Origin: an uncultured Burkholderiales bacterium
GTDB lineage: Bacteria > Pseudomonadota > Gammaproteobacteria > Burkholderiales > Burkholderiaceae_C
NCBI GenBank assembly: GCA_903838355.1
Contig: CAILYC010000034.1
Span: 1 to 64,000, forward strand
Reading direction: 5' to 3'
DNA: 64,000 nt
Shown here: one piece after another, positions 34,596 through 44,467 of the stretch
Layout of the letters: each line of letters opens with the position of its first letter
Position numbering within the stretch: the stretch's first letter is position 1
Notes under the pieces: generated by a model
What the model was told of the DNA's origin: nothing
Seen by the model: only the letters and a program-made list of their open reading frames with translations
Databases searched by the model: none
Translations under genes and position numbers: made by a program

Positions 34596-34628
34596 GCTAG
34601 AGTGAGGCTAGAGTGAGGCTAGAGTGAG
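34596..34628. repeat. 11-bp tandem repeat GCTAGAGTGAG, three exact copies
   Basis: Copies at 34596-34606, 34607-34617 and 34618-34628 in the divergent region between the hydrolase and the molybdenum hydroxylase genes. Confidence 0.9.
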
Positions 34629-34776
34629 GTGTCTTTTAAAGTCGTAAAATAAGGTCTTGCCCGCTAGGGCCTTGCCTCTTTGCAAAGCCCAGGGATGATG
34701 ACTTTGGATTCCCAGCCGATTGCGGCTCGGTGAGCCCTCTCCTTGACCGCCCCACCCCCACAGAAAGCGCCTCTCC

Positions 34777-35253
34777 ATGACCACTGCCTCCATCACCGTC
34801 AACGGACAACTCCAAACCCATGAGGTGGAGTCCAGAACCTTGTTGGTCGAATTCTTGCGAGACCACTGCCAATTGACCGGCACCCATGTGGGTTGCGACA
34901 CGAGCCAGTGCGGCTGCTGCACCGTGATCGTCAATGGCGACTCGATCAAGGCCTGCACGGTCTTGGCCGTTCAACTCGAAGGCGCGCACGTCACCACCAT
35001 CGAGGGCTTGTCCAAAGGCGACTTGCACCCGGTGCAAAAGGCCTTCACCCAGTGCCATGCGCTGCAGTGCGGTTTTTGCACACCGGGCATGATCATGTCC
35101 AGTGTAGACTTGATTGCCAAAAACCCCAACCCAAGCAAAGACGAGATCGCCCTAGGGCTTGAGGGTAATTTCTGTCGCTGCACGGGTTACGTCAACATTG
35201 TCGAGGCGGTGCACGAGGCCGCGCAAGCGATGCGTGTGGGGAGTCGTGCATGA
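34777..35253 (+). CDS. molybdenum hydroxylase [2Fe-2S] small subunit (CoxS-like)
   Basis: 158 residues binding two [2Fe-2S] clusters. Cys40, 45, 48 and 60 ([16 protein letters not shown]...KAC) form the plant-ferredoxin cluster; Cys98, 101, 133 and 135 (QCGFCTPGM...CRCTGY) form the helical one. It passes electrons from the molybdopterin subunit. The large-subunit gene starts inside its stop codon. The FAD (CoxM) subunit that normally accompanies these two is not in the window. Confidence 0.92.
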   Translation: MTTASITVNGQLQTHEVESRTLLVEFLRDHCQLTGTHVGCDTSQCGCCTVIVNGDSIKACTVLAVQLEGAHVTTIEGLSKGDLHPVQKAFTQCHALQCGFCTPGMIMSSVDLIAKNPNPSKDEIALGLEGNFCRCTGYVNIVEAVHEAAQAMRVGSRA

Positions 35254-37574
35254 ACACCACCACGACCGCGGTCGACTTTGCCCAGACCACTTTCTCTAGA
35301 ACTGAAGATCTCCGTTTGATCCTGGGCCAGGGTCACTTCACCGCCGATCAACACTACCCCGGTGAGCTTCACCTCTTTGTGATTCGAAGCCAATATGCGC
35401 ACGCGCGCATCAAGAGCATGGACTTGAGCGCGGTGGAATCTGCCCCAGGTGTGCGTTGGGTGATGACGGCCAAAGACATTGAAGCCCATGGGGGAAAAGA
35501 TTTACCGAGTGCCCCCCCTGTCATGACCACCAGCGGCAAGCCCCAGGAGCTCAACAAGATGCCGGTTTTGGCGCGCGAGTGGGTGCGCTTTGTGGGTCAA
35601 CCCATTGCCTTTGTGGTGGCCAATACTTACCACCAAGCGCAAGACGCGGCAGAAAAAGCTCAAATTGATTTTGAAGAGCTCGAGGCTTGTAAAAATGCCG
35701 ATGCCGCCAAACTCCCTGGTGCGATCCAGTTGCACGCCAGTGCCCGTGGCAATGTGTCGGCGGATTTCCAATCGGGCGACTTGGCCGCAGTGCAAGCCCA
35801 ATTTGCCAAAGCCCACCATGTGAGTGCGCTCACCATCCGAAGTCAACGCCTCTTTGGCGTGCCCATGGAGCCCCGAGCAGTGGTCGCCCACCATGACCCG
35901 GTCACCCAGCGCACCCGACTGCACACGCCTTCTCAGGGCCTATTGAGCATGCAAGCTTACCTTGCCCAGTGCTCTGGCGTGCCCGAGCAAGACATCGACA
36001 TCGTCACCCAAGATGTGGGGGGCTCTTTTGGGCTCAGAACCGGCGCCTACAGTGAGCACGTGGGGGTGGTGATTGCCGCTCGTCATCTCGGTGTTGCCGT
36101 CAAATGGGTCGGCACACGCTCAGAGGTGTTTTTAAGCGACTGGCATGCCCGGGCCTTGACGCTCAACGGCACCATTGCCTTGGACCGAGAGGGGTATATT
36201 TTGGCGATCCGTTTTGAAGACCGGGTCGATGTGGGGGCTTACAACTGCTACATGAGCTCCTTCATCGGTTCGCGCAACCTCTCTGTCACCATGGGAGGGG
36301 TCTACCGGGTACCTGCGCTTTATATGCACAGCGAAATGGTCTACTCCAACACCGTGCCCACCTCCGCTTACCGCGGTGCGGGCCGACCCGACATCGCTTA
36401 CTCGATTGAGCGACTCGTGGACTTTGCCTGCCATGAGCATGGATTCGATCCCATCAAGACACGCAGAAAGAATTTCATCCCCGTGTCCGCCTTTCCTTAC
36501 AAAACGGCCAATGGCACGGGCTACGATTTGTGCGACTTTGACCAGGTGATGACCTTGGCCTTGAAACTCGCCGACCACGCCCATTACCCCGAGCGCAAAG
36601 CGGCCGCCTCCCAAGCGGGCAAAGTCCGGGGCCTGGGGGTTTCGACCTATGTGGAGGCCTCGGGTGCCGGCACCGCGCAAATGGACCAAGTGCTCGGTCA
36701 AATGAGCGAGGAGGGGGTTTTGACGATTCAAGGAGTGACCGGTCCTTCCGGTCAAGGCCACCAGACCTCGTTTGCCAAAATCGTGCACACCGAACTCGGT
36801 ATGCTGGAAAAGGACATCCGCTACGGCTCGGCCCAGACGGGGACCTCGTTGCAAGGCAACGGCACGGGCGGTTCTCGCAGTTTGTATGGAGCAGGTTCGG
36901 CCATCAAGAACATGTGCGCGCAGTTGAAAGAAAAAATCACCACTCTTTTGGCGACCCACTGGTCGTGCAGCCCACAGGCCGTGAAGTTCGAGCAAGGATC
37001 TTGGCATCAAGCCGGGGGCAGTGACCAGCCAGGTTTGAGCACCACCGACGTGTTGGCCCTCTTGACGCCCAAAGAGCGCTCAAGTTTGAGCGCCACGGGT
37101 GAAGCCAAATCGGGCTCCACTTTTCCGAACGGCTGCCATGTGGTGGAGATTGAAATCGACCCCGAGACCGGCGAGACGGCCATTGTCAACTACACTGCGG
37201 TGGACGAGCTCGGTCGGGTGATCTCCCCCCATTTGGTTCGAGGCCAAGTGCACGGCGGTGTGGTGCAAGGCTTGGGTCAAGCCTTCATGGAGCAAGTGGT
37301 CTACGACGACCAGGGCCAATTGATCACGGGCTCCTTCATGGATTACGCCATGCCCCGAGCCGGCGACCTCAAGGCCATGAACAACGCGACAGTGGAGTTG
37401 GGCACCGAGCTCAATTTGCTCGGCGCCAAAGGGGTGGGCGAGTCCGGATGCACGGGGTCTTTGCCGGCCTTGGCCAACGCCATGATGGAGGCCTTGCGGC
37501 CCTTTGGCACGGACCGCATGGACATGCCCTTCACGCCAGAGAAAGTCTGGCGGGCATTGCAGGCCCAGTCGTAA
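35250..37574 (+). CDS. molybdenum hydroxylase molybdopterin large subunit (form II CoxL-like)
   Basis: 774 residues of the xanthine dehydrogenase/aldehyde dehydrogenase/CO dehydrogenase large-subunit family. [19 protein letters not shown] near 250 and GVGESGCTG near 729 (catalytic Glu) are conserved. The active-site loop reads AYRGAGR near 374, the form II sequence, not the Cys-containing AYRCSFR of true CO dehydrogenase. It therefore probably hydroxylates an N-heterocycle or aldehyde. Context with amide-ring hydrolases favours an N-heterocycle, which is inference. Confidence 0.9.
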   Translation: MNTTTTAVDFAQTTFSRTEDLRLILGQGHFTADQHYPGELHLFVIRSQYAHARIKSMDLSAVESAPGVRWVMTAKDIEAHGGKDLPSAPPVMTTSGKPQELNKMPVLAREWVRFVGQPIAFVVANTYHQAQDAAEKAQIDFEELEACKNADAAKLPGAIQLHASARGNVSADFQSGDLAAVQAQFAKAHHVSALTIRSQRLFGVPMEPRAVVAHHDPVTQRTRLHTPSQGLLSMQAYLAQCSGVPEQDIDIVTQDVGGSFGLRTGAYSEHVGVVIAARHLGVAVKWVGTRSEVFLSDWHARALTLNGTIALDREGYILAIRFEDRVDVGAYNCYMSSFIGSRNLSVTMGGVYRVPALYMHSEMVYSNTVPTSAYRGAGRPDIAYSIERLVDFACHEHGFDPIKTRRKNFIPVSAFPYKTANGTGYDLCDFDQVMTLALKLADHAHYPERKAAASQAGKVRGLGVSTYVEASGAGTAQMDQVLGQMSEEGVLTIQGVTGPSGQGHQTSFAKIVHTELGMLEKDIRYGSAQTGTSLQGNGTGGSRSLYGAGSAIKNMCAQLKEKITTLLATHWSCSPQAVKFEQGSWHQAGGSDQPGLSTTDVLALLTPKERSSLSATGEAKSGSTFPNGCHVVEIEIDPETGETAIVNYTAVDELGRVISPHLVRGQVHGGVVQGLGQAFMEQVVYDDQGQLITGSFMDYAMPRAGDLKAMNNATVELGTELNLLGAKGVGESGCTGSLPALANAMMEALRPFGTDRMDMPFTPEKVWRALQAQS

Positions 37575-37625
37575 AAAGCCACGGTTCAACAAGTCCCTGA
37601 CCCTTAGATTCCCTGCCATACTGTC

Positions 37626-37838
37626 ATGCAATACCAAACTCGTCGTTATTTTGCTTGGATCTTGTCGGTCTATTTCTTTGCCGTTGGGGTGCTGTGTCTG
37701 AACTGGGTCTTGCCCGTCAACGGCAAGCCCACGGCGGTGCATTTTGTGGTGAACGGGCTTTGCTTGGTGGCCGGTGTGGTGTGCTTTTTGATCGGTTTAA
37801 AGCCTGTCATCGTGGTCATGGATCGCCTTAAAAAATGA
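37626..37838 (+). CDS. small membrane protein, two helices, unknown function
   Basis: 70 residues with two membrane helices (YFAWILSVYFFAVGVLCLNW and VVNGLCLVAGVVCFLIGL) and a basic C-terminus (MDRLKK). Its ribosome site is weak and the family unknown, but the composition is coherent and membrane-like. It is about 50 bases after the molybdenum hydroxylase and reads in the same direction. Confidence 0.55.
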   Translation: MQYQTRRYFAWILSVYFFAVGVLCLNWVLPVNGKPTAVHFVVNGLCLVAGVVCFLIGLKPVIVVMDRLKK

Positions 37839-38105
37839 GCCGACTTTGCCAATTTCACTCCGATTTCAGACTGTTTCAGCCTGGTTGAGCTCAGTTTCAG
37901 GTCGCTTTGCCCCCCATTCCTGGCCTCGGGGGGCCCCCAAACAGGGAAATTCTTGAGCCGATGGTGGCTTTTTCCGGACTAAGGGATAATGCGAGGCTTG
38001 GCCCGTTGATTTTGACGCAAAATGGACGGCCACCTTGCCCATTGGGGCGCCCCTGGATGAATCGGGGAGCCCATGGCTCATTGTTTCAACGCTGGAGACA
38101 TTCCC

Positions 38106-39260
38106 ATGCCTGGTTTACTGCCCCATATCGATCCCGATGGTTTGCTTGAGTTTTCGGTGGTTTACACCGATCGCGCCTTGAACCACATGTCCAAGAAGTT
38201 CCAAGGTGCCATGAAAGACATCTCCTCCATTTTGAAGGAGGTCTACCAAGCCCACAGCACCGCGCTCGTGCCCGGCAGCGGAACCTTCGGCATGGAAGCA
38301 GTCGCTCGGCAATTTGCCACTGGCAAAAAAGTCATGGTGATCCGCAATGGATGGTTTAGTTACCGCTGGACCCAGATTTTTGACATGGGCCATATTCCCG
38401 CCCAGTCCACCGTGCTCAAAGCGCGCCGCGTCTCGACCAGTTTCCAGTCAGCCTGGATCCCCTGCCCAGTGCAAGAAGTCGTGAAAACCATTTTGGAGCA
38501 GCGCCCCGATGTCGTCTTTGCCCCCCACGTGGAGACCTCGGCGGGGATGATCCTGCCCGATGACTACATCGCTGAAGTCACCCAAGCCGTGCACGAGGTG
38601 GGCGGCCTCTTTGTGCTCGACTGCATTGCCTCGGGCGCCATGTGGGTGGACATGAAAGCCACCGGTGTCGATATCTTGATCTCCGCCCCGCAAAAGGGCT
38701 GGAGCGGTTCACCTTGTTGCGCCATGGTAATGCTCAGCGAAAACGCCAGAAAAGTCATCGATTCAACAGCGAGCACGAGTTTTGCGGCCGACCTTAAAAA
38801 ATGGCTCCAAATCATGGAAACCTATGAAGGTGGCAGCCATGGTTACCACACCACGCTGCCCACCGACGCGTTGATGCGTTTGAGAGACGTGATGCAAGAA
38901 ACTCGCGACTACGGATTCGCCAAGGTCAAGGCCGAACAAGTGGCCCTCGGTGCCGGTGTGCGAGCTTTGCTCGAGTCCCGTGGCATTGTCAGTGTCGCCG
39001 CCGACGGCTTCAAGGCCCCCGGTGTGGTGGTGAGCTACACCACGGACGCGGAGATTCAAAGCAGCAAGAAGTTTTTGAGCTTGGGTCTGCAAACCGCTTC
39101 AGGCGTGCCCTTGCAGTGCGACGAGCCCGCGGACTTCATGACGTTTCGCATTGGACTCTTTGGTCTGGAGAAGTTGCACAACGTGCCACGCAGTGTTGAG
39201 CATTTGGCCCATGCACTCGATCAGATGGGTATCAAGGAAGTTGCGGCCGCAGCGGCTTGA
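38106..39260 (+). CDS. class V PLP-dependent aminotransferase (alanine-glyoxylate type)
   Basis: 384 residues from ATG 38106 (GGAGA seven bases upstream; an earlier ATG 38073 is possible). Family segments are the start MPGLLPHIDPDGLLEFSVVY, VPGSGTFGMEAVARQF, LDCIASGAMWVDM (PLP Asp region) and SAPQKGWSGSPC, where the Lys near 197 is the Schiff base. Homologues transfer amino groups from alanine, serine or ureidoglycine to a 2-oxoacid. It could serve glyoxylate released from ureide breakdown, but the acceptor is not evident. Confidence 0.85.
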   Translation: MPGLLPHIDPDGLLEFSVVYTDRALNHMSKKFQGAMKDISSILKEVYQAHSTALVPGSGTFGMEAVARQFATGKKVMVIRNGWFSYRWTQIFDMGHIPAQSTVLKARRVSTSFQSAWIPCPVQEVVKTILEQRPDVVFAPHVETSAGMILPDDYIAEVTQAVHEVGGLFVLDCIASGAMWVDMKATGVDILISAPQKGWSGSPCCAMVMLSENARKVIDSTASTSFAADLKKWLQIMETYEGGSHGYHTTLPTDALMRLRDVMQETRDYGFAKVKAEQVALGAGVRALLESRGIVSVAADGFKAPGVVVSYTTDAEIQSSKKFLSLGLQTASGVPLQCDEPADFMTFRIGLFGLEKLHNVPRSVEHLAHALDQMGIKEVAAAAA

Positions 39261-39314
39261 TCCTTGCCCGCCCCCTCGGATTTCGGTTTGGGGTGGGGGC
39301 CACAGAAAAGTAGA

Positions 39315-39352
39315 AAAACTGGTTGCCATGAAAGTGGGGCCGGTTTTTTTTT
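39315..39352 (+). terminator. Rho-independent terminator after the aminotransferase
   Basis: AAAACTGG (39315-39322) pairs with CCGGTTTT (39340-39347) at seven of eight positions, and nine T's run from 39344. It ends the aminotransferase transcript before the cupin gene. Confidence 0.55.
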
Positions 39353-39442
39353 AAGTGTTGGAATTGGATTCATGGATGTCTATTCATGGATTTTTTTAAA
39401 TTTTTGTTTTTAATTTGTTTTTAATTTTTGGGAGACACGGGT

Positions 39443-39928
39443 ATGCAAACAGCACAAATTCGTCGCGTGGTGACAGGGCATGATGAGCATGGCAAAGCGG
39501 TTGTTAAAATTGATGAGGTGTGCAAGCACTTCAAAGAAGGCCGCCCCAACGGCTTTGTTTGTAATATTTGGACCACCGACACGGCACCCGCGGACAACAC
39601 CACCGACAAAGACTATGGCATGCGGGAAGGCAAATTCACCTTCATTGAAAACGGCTCGGTTTTTCGCATTTTGGATTTCAAGCCTGGCGTTGCTTATCGC
39701 ATGCACCGCACCGACTCGGTCGACTACATCGTGGTGATGTCGGGTGAAATCGACATGGAGCTCGACGACGGTGTGGAGGTTCATTTGAAAGCGGGCGACG
39801 TGATGGTGCAGCGTGGCACCATTCACAACTGGATCAACCGCGGCACTGAAGCTTGTGTCATGGCGGTGATTTTGATCCACGCCAAGTCGGCCGAGGCGGG
39901 TGGTCAATTGCTCACGCCCGCGGGTTGA
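39443..39928 (+). CDS. cupin-domain protein
   Basis: About 161 residues; ATG 39443 has GGGAG eight bases upstream. A single small beta-barrel with the second cupin motif GDVMVQRGTIHNWINRG and the metal-box region around YRMHRTDSVDYIVVMSGEID. These proteins serve as small isomerases, dioxygenases or sensors; this one has too few distinctive residues to say. It stands between terminators and the FMN reductase gene. Confidence 0.78.
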   Translation: MQTAQIRRVVTGHDEHGKAVVKIDEVCKHFKEGRPNGFVCNIWTTDTAPADNTTDKDYGMREGKFTFIENGSVFRILDFKPGVAYRMHRTDSVDYIVVMSGEIDMELDDGVEVHLKAGDVMVQRGTIHNWINRGTEACVMAVILIHAKSAEAGGQLLTPAG

Positions 39929-40020
39929 GCCCTAGCTTGGCAATGGCCTGACTGGGACGGCCCAAGGCCATACCGCGTCTTTCGACACCCTGCTGATCTA
40001 AGGCAGCCCCTTGGGGTGAG

Positions 40021-40626
40021 ATGAAATTGAGCGTTAAAGGAAAAAAATTAGCCATGACCGAGCGAGCTTTTAAATTGGTGGGGATCACCCAGCGTTGTAC
40101 CCCTGATTCTTACAATTTCATGGCCCTAAAAACCCTGGGCGAGTTGATGCAGCCTGAGATGAGCTTGGAGACTGTGGACATCCAAGACATTGGGTTTTAC
40201 GACCCAGGCATGGAGAATGGTGCCATTCCCGATTGCGTGGCTGAGTTGGCCAAGAAGATTTCAAATTCCGATGGACTGGTCATCTGGACCCCTGAGTACA
40301 ACCATTCCCTGCCCGCGCGTTTGAAAAACTGCCTCGACTGGTTGTCTCGCATCAAACCCAATCCTTTGCTCAACCGAGCGACCCTCATTGGTTCGTCCAC
40401 GACCGGTCACTTGGGCGGTGCTCGGGTTCAATACGAGCTGCGTCGGGTGTTGGACTCACAGCAAGCCAACATCTTGATCAAGCCCGAGGTTTTCATTGGG
40501 AACGCAAAAACCAAATTCAATGCCCAGGGGGACTGCGTTGATGATGAAACAAAACAAGTGCTGCGCCAACAAATCGCAGGATTCAAAAATCTGATGCTGC
40601 GCTCTCAGAAGATGAATGCCCTTTAA
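40021..40626 (+). CDS. NADPH-dependent FMN reductase family protein
   Basis: 201 residues; a start at ATG 40054 (MTERAFKLVGITQRCTPDSY) would fit homologues better. TPEYNHSLPARLKNCLDW near 100 is the flavin-binding signature of the family, with IGSSTTGHLGGARVQYELR forming the dimer interface. It makes reduced flavin or reduces quinones/azo dyes; no monooxygenase partner is adjacent. Its final codons run into an 11-bp repeat array. Confidence 0.85.
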   Translation: MKLSVKGKKLAMTERAFKLVGITQRCTPDSYNFMALKTLGELMQPEMSLETVDIQDIGFYDPGMENGAIPDCVAELAKKISNSDGLVIWTPEYNHSLPARLKNCLDWLSRIKPNPLLNRATLIGSSTTGHLGGARVQYELRRVLDSQQANILIKPEVFIGNAKTKFNAQGDCVDDETKQVLRQQIAGFKNLMLRSQKMNAL

Positions 40627-40662
40627 TTGCCCTTTAATTGCGCATTAACTGCGCATTATCTG
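40619..40662. repeat. 11-bp tandem repeat, four copies in two variants
   Basis: CCCTTTAATTG (40619-40629, 40630-40640), CGCATTAACTG (40641-40651) and CGCATTATCTG (40652-40662). It begins within the last codons of the FMN reductase gene and fills the short gap to the convergent YkvA-like gene. Confidence 0.85.
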
Positions 40663-40701
40663 CAACTGGACACGACCGATGCAAGTCCGCATGCGCGTGT
40701 C

Positions 40702-41139
40702 TTAAACACTGGGCTGCGCAGTCTCACCCGTGGCCTGGGTCGGTTCACCAAAATGCCGGTAAACCCATAGCCCCATCAGCGTGACAATGACAAGCCACAC
40801 CACCACGATACCAGCCAAGCCTGCGATGGAGACGGGTCGTTTTTGCTGCTGAGTCCACCATTCATCGGCTTTTTGTTGGCATTCTCGGATCACCTGATCG
40901 GGGCAGAGTTTGAGCGCCAGCCACAAAAGGATGGGCAGCAAAATCACATCGTCTAAATAACCCAGAACAGGGATGAAGTCGGGAATCAAATCGATGGGAC
41001 TGAACGCGTAGGCCACCGCAAAGTAGGCAATGAGCTTGGCCAAGAGGGGGGTGTCTGGGTGGCGAGCAGCAAACCAAAGCACCATGGTGCTGCGCTTGAT
41101 GCTTTTGGCCCAGTTGCGCAATGAGGCGAAGATGGACAT
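40702..41139 (-). CDS. YkvA/DUF1232 membrane protein
   Basis: 145 residues. AKLIAYFAVAYAFSPIDLIP followed by DFIPVLGYLDDVILLPILLW is the DUF1232 signature; a third helix (LAGIVVVWLVIVTLMGLWVY) lies near the C-terminus. Function of the family is unknown. It converges on the FMN reductase gene. Confidence 0.85.
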   Translation of the reverse strand: MSIFASLRNWAKSIKRSTMVLWFAARHPDTPLLAKLIAYFAVAYAFSPIDLIPDFIPVLGYLDDVILLPILLWLALKLCPDQVIRECQQKADEWWTQQQKRPVSIAGLAGIVVVWLVIVTLMGLWVYRHFGEPTQATGETAQPSV

Positions 41140-41286
41140 GTCTCCATTTTAAGCGCAAGTCAAGAATCGAAATTCAGTGCAGCGCTCTTTTAGCGAGTGG
41201 TTAAAGACAGCGGCCCACCCATCGATAGACTCAAGGGCTTGCGTATTGCAATGGGCCAACGACATTTAAAGTTCTCCTTTTTCGAT

Positions 41287-42087
41287 TCAGGCCATGGCCC
41301 ATTCGGTTTTGCGTTGCGACCATCCCGTTAGCCTCATCTCCACCAGCGCAAAAAGAGCATAGAGCACCACCCCCATGATGGCCAATAAAAACAGGCCTGC
41401 AAACACCAAGGGCACGTCAAAGTTGCCGCTGGCAATCATCATCACATTGCCAATGCCTTTGTTGGCGGCCACGGTCTCGGAGAGAACCGTGCCGACGAAG
41501 GACAAGGTAACCGCAATTTTCATGGACGCAAACAAATAGGGCAGGGTTCGCGGCAGACCCACATTCATCAACAAGTCCCACTTGCTAGCCCCCAGAACTT
41601 TGAACACATCTTCGAGCTCAGGCTCAGTCGAAGCGAGTCCAGTCGCCACATTGACCACCACGGGAAATACGCTGATCACCGCCGAGGTCAATATCGCAGG
41701 CACGGTTCCTGAGCCAAACCACACCACAAAAATCGGCACCACTGCCACTTTGGGGATGCAGGAAAACCCCACCAAAAGCGGGTAGGCTACGTCATAGGCC
41801 AATTTCGAGCAACCCACCAAGGCCCCAATCACAATGCCACCGGCAACCCCCGCCACAAACCCGACCAAGGTGGTGTAGAGCGTTTGCGTGGCGTGGGGCA
41901 GGAGCAATGGGAACTTCGCCACCAACACCTGGGCGACTTCGCTTGGCCTTGGCAGCACCAAGTTGGAGACGTGCAAGCCCATACAGGCCAACTCCCAAAT
42001 CAAGAAAAACGCGAGTGTTGCAAGAACACTCCAGCCCATTTGACGCATTTGATCAGAACTTGGGGTGATGGAAGCTGGGCTGCTCAT
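41287..42087 (-). CDS. ABC transporter permease (SsuC/TauC/ThiX type)
   Basis: 266 residues with about six hydrophobic segments and the EAA loop VLGASKWDLLMNVGLPRTLP near 170-189. It starts within the stop of the ATPase gene (ATGA) and is the last gene of the minus-strand operon. Only one permease is present, so the channel is probably a homodimer. Confidence 0.9.
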   Translation of the reverse strand: MSSPASITPSSDQMRQMGWSVLATLAFFLIWELACMGLHVSNLVLPRPSEVAQVLVAKFPLLLPHATQTLYTTLVGFVAGVAGGIVIGALVGCSKLAYDVAYPLLVGFSCIPKVAVVPIFVVWFGSGTVPAILTSAVISVFPVVVNVATGLASTEPELEDVFKVLGASKWDLLMNVGLPRTLPYLFASMKIAVTLSFVGTVLSETVAANKGIGNVMMIASGNFDVPLVFAGLFLLAIMGVVLYALFALVEMRLTGWSQRKTEWAMA

Positions 42088-42905
42088 GGAATCAACTCCT
42101 CAACCTTGGCGTGTGAAATGGTGGCCCTGAGCTCTTGGATCAACTCGCTGAAGGGCGCAGCATAGCTCATCTCGATGGAGCGAGGCCTGGGGAAATGCAC
42201 CGTTCGATCTTCCAATATTCGGCCTGGTCTAGACGTCATCACGCAAATTCGATTGGCCAAATAGGCTGACTCTCTGAGGTCATGGGTCACGAGCAAGACG
42301 GTGGGTTGGTTGGTGAGCCACAGGCTTTGCAATATAGACCACAACTCTTCGCGGGTGAATTGATCCAAGGCGCCAAAGGGTTCGTCCAAGAGCAAAATTT
42401 GTGGCTCGTGGATCAGGGCTCGGCAAAGCGAGGCGCGCTGGAGCATGCCCCCAGAGAGTTGCCAAGGTTTTTTTTGGGCAAAGCCCTTGAGGCCGACCTG
42501 GGTGAGCAAGTCCTCGGCCTTGTCTTGGTATTCATGGTGTTTTTTGGTGCGGTAGTGCTCACGAAAGGGCGATACGATTTTGAGGGGCACCATGATGTTG
42601 TCAATCACACTGAGCCATGGCAGCATGGTGGGGTTTTGAAAGGCGAGGCCGACACGCATGCCTTGCCCTTTGGACCGATTTTGGCCTGCGGGACTCACTT
42701 CGCGGGCTCCGACCATGACGACGCCGGAGCTGGGTTTGAGCAGTCCAGCAACAAGCTTTAAGATGGTGGATTTGCCGCATCCGCTTGGACCCACCAGGCT
42801 TACGAAGTCCCCTTGGGCGAGCGATAAATTGGTGTTGTCCAAGGCCACGGTTCCATTGCCGTATTGCAGTCGCACATCACTGAGTTGAATCAAGACGGGG
42901 TTCAT
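42084..42905 (-). CDS. ABC transporter ATP-binding protein (SsuB/TauB type)
   Basis: About 273 residues from ATG 42905, which opens MNPVLIQLSDVRLQYG; an earlier start at 42968 would add 21 atypical residues. Walker A GPSGCGKST, LAFQNPTMLPW (Q-loop), LSGGMLQRASL (signature) and ILLLDEPFGALD (Walker B) are complete. It energises the adjacent permease and presumably takes substrate from the binding protein encoded upstream in the operon. Confidence 0.92.
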   Translation of the reverse strand: MNPVLIQLSDVRLQYGNGTVALDNTNLSLAQGDFVSLVGPSGCGKSTILKLVAGLLKPSSGVVMVGAREVSPAGQNRSKGQGMRVGLAFQNPTMLPWLSVIDNIMVPLKIVSPFREHYRTKKHHEYQDKAEDLLTQVGLKGFAQKKPWQLSGGMLQRASLCRALIHEPQILLLDEPFGALDQFTREELWSILQSLWLTNQPTVLLVTHDLRESAYLANRICVMTSRPGRILEDRTVHFPRPRSIEMSYAAPFSELIQELRATISHAKVEELIP

Positions 42906-42990
42906 GCGGGTCTTTTTCCTTGAATGCAGGGGTGGGTCGCGATGGACATGCGGTGTGGTGAGCGGCAAGCAGAAAGTCGGAAGTCGAAAA

Positions 42991-44418
42991 TCACTGCGTT
43001 TTCACCATGGCACTGCTGTAGTGTTCGGTGTTTTGCGGATGGGGTTGGGGCATGGTCTGCACGTCTTTGATGTTTTGACCCCAGCCGAGGGTCTCCTCCA
43101 AGAGGCGACCGTTTTGCACGACAAAGCGCCCGCGCACCATGGTGTGCACTGGCATGCCGTGGACGGCGCGTCCATGCCAAGGGGAGATTTTGGCCTTCGT
43201 TTGAAACAAGGACTGGTTGATGAGGCCGGTTTTTTTTAGGTCCACAAAAGCGATGTCTGCATGTGCGCCAGTGGCGATGAGACCCTTAATACCATAGAGA
43301 CCCCAGGCCTTGGCCGGGTTCACACTGCTCCAGAGCACGTAATCGGTGAGCGAGGCTCGCCCTTTGTTGACCTCGGTGAGCATGATGGGCATTTGCGTCT
43401 CCACCCCAGGGAAGCCACAGTCGCATTCCCAAATATTCGGACGTGTTTTTTCTTCAATGCTGTGGGGTGCGTGGTCGGTGGCGATCATGTCAATGACCCC
43501 CGACTTCAAGGCTTGCCACAAGGGCTCGTTGTGACGGGACTCTCTTACGGGGGGGTTGACGCGAAGCACGCCACCGAGCTTCAGCATGCTGTCGGTGTTG
43601 AGGAGCAAGTACTGCGGACAAGTCTCCACAGTGATGTCTACGCCTCGGGCTTTGGCATCTTCGATGAGGTAGAGCGAATCAGCGGCCGAATGGTGGGCAA
43701 TGTGCAAGCGCGCACCGGTCCATTGCGCCAAAATGCTCACGCGCGAAATGGCTTCTATCTCGCACACGGCCGGTCGTGCCGCCAAGTGGGCCAAGGCGTC
43801 GCTGCGACCTGCAGCAATCAACTGCGCTTGGCGTCTTGCCATGATGGAGGAGTTCTCGGCGTGCACCACGGTACGAATCCCTAAGGGTGCGAGTTTCTCA
43901 AACCCCTCCAGCAGTGCGCCATCACTGGGAGCGGGCAAATTGCCAAATGTGTTGCCCACAAAGGCTTTGAAGCTGCTCACCCCTGCATCCAACAAGGCTT
44001 CCAAGTGATCTATGGTGTCGTCACCCAAGAGTCCATGGATACCAAAGTCGACATAAGAGTGCTCAGCGGCCTTGAGTTTCAAGGCCAAGGCGTCCAATGT
44101 GCCCGTGGGTGGGTTGGTGTTGGGCATGTCAAAGACGGTGGTGACGCCGCCCATCGCCGCAGCCCCTGAGCCCGTGCTCCACGTTTCTTTGTGGGGATAT
44201 CCCGGGTCTCTGAAATGGACATGGCTGTCAATGGCGCCCGGCAAGAGGTGCAAGCCGCTGGCATCAAACACGTGCGCAGAAGGGGGCATGGCCGCAGGTT
44301 CGCCAACGGCGACGATGCGCTCACCATGAATGGCCACGCAGGCGCTGACAATGCGTTCGTGGCTCACGATTTGAGCGCCGGAGATGACAAGGTCGACTTT
44401 GTGATGAAGGGGGGTCAT
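42991..44418 (-). CDS. cyclic amidohydrolase (allantoinase/dihydroorotase/dihydropyrimidinase family)
   Basis: 475 residues from ATG 44418; a longer frame reaches 44592 but overlaps the SDR gene and lacks family features. The dinuclear metal site is complete: His66/His68 (DSHVHFRDPG), Lys151 to be carbamylated (SFKAFVGN), His186 (VVHAENS), His242 (HIAHHSA) and Asp315 (IATDHAPHS). It opens a cyclic amide, imide or ureide ring in the cytoplasm. The operon also imports the ligand and has an SDR and an isochorismatase-fold amidase, so it looks like a ring-opening catabolic route. The exact ring is not deducible; allantoin is possible. Confidence 0.85.
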   Translation of the reverse strand: MTPLHHKVDLVISGAQIVSHERIVSACVAIHGERIVAVGEPAAMPPSAHVFDASGLHLLPGAIDSHVHFRDPGYPHKETWSTGSGAAAMGGVTTVFDMPNTNPPTGTLDALALKLKAAEHSYVDFGIHGLLGDDTIDHLEALLDAGVSSFKAFVGNTFGNLPAPSDGALLEGFEKLAPLGIRTVVHAENSSIMARRQAQLIAAGRSDALAHLAARPAVCEIEAISRVSILAQWTGARLHIAHHSAADSLYLIEDAKARGVDITVETCPQYLLLNTDSMLKLGGVLRVNPPVRESRHNEPLWQALKSGVIDMIATDHAPHSIEEKTRPNIWECDCGFPGVETQMPIMLTEVNKGRASLTDYVLWSSVNPAKAWGLYGIKGLIATGAHADIAFVDLKKTGLINQSLFQTKAKISPWHGRAVHGMPVHTMVRGRFVVQNGRLLEETLGWGQNIKDVQTMPQPHPQNTEHYSSAMVKTQ

Positions 44419-44467
44419 AGTAGGCCGAGGTATTGAGGTTGATGTTGGGTTTGGGTTTGATTGGGGT

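Noticed and set aside
34777-37574. Aerobic CO dehydrogenase
   Set aside because: The large subunit has AYRGAGR in place of the Cys-containing loop of form I enzymes, and the FAD subunit is missing.
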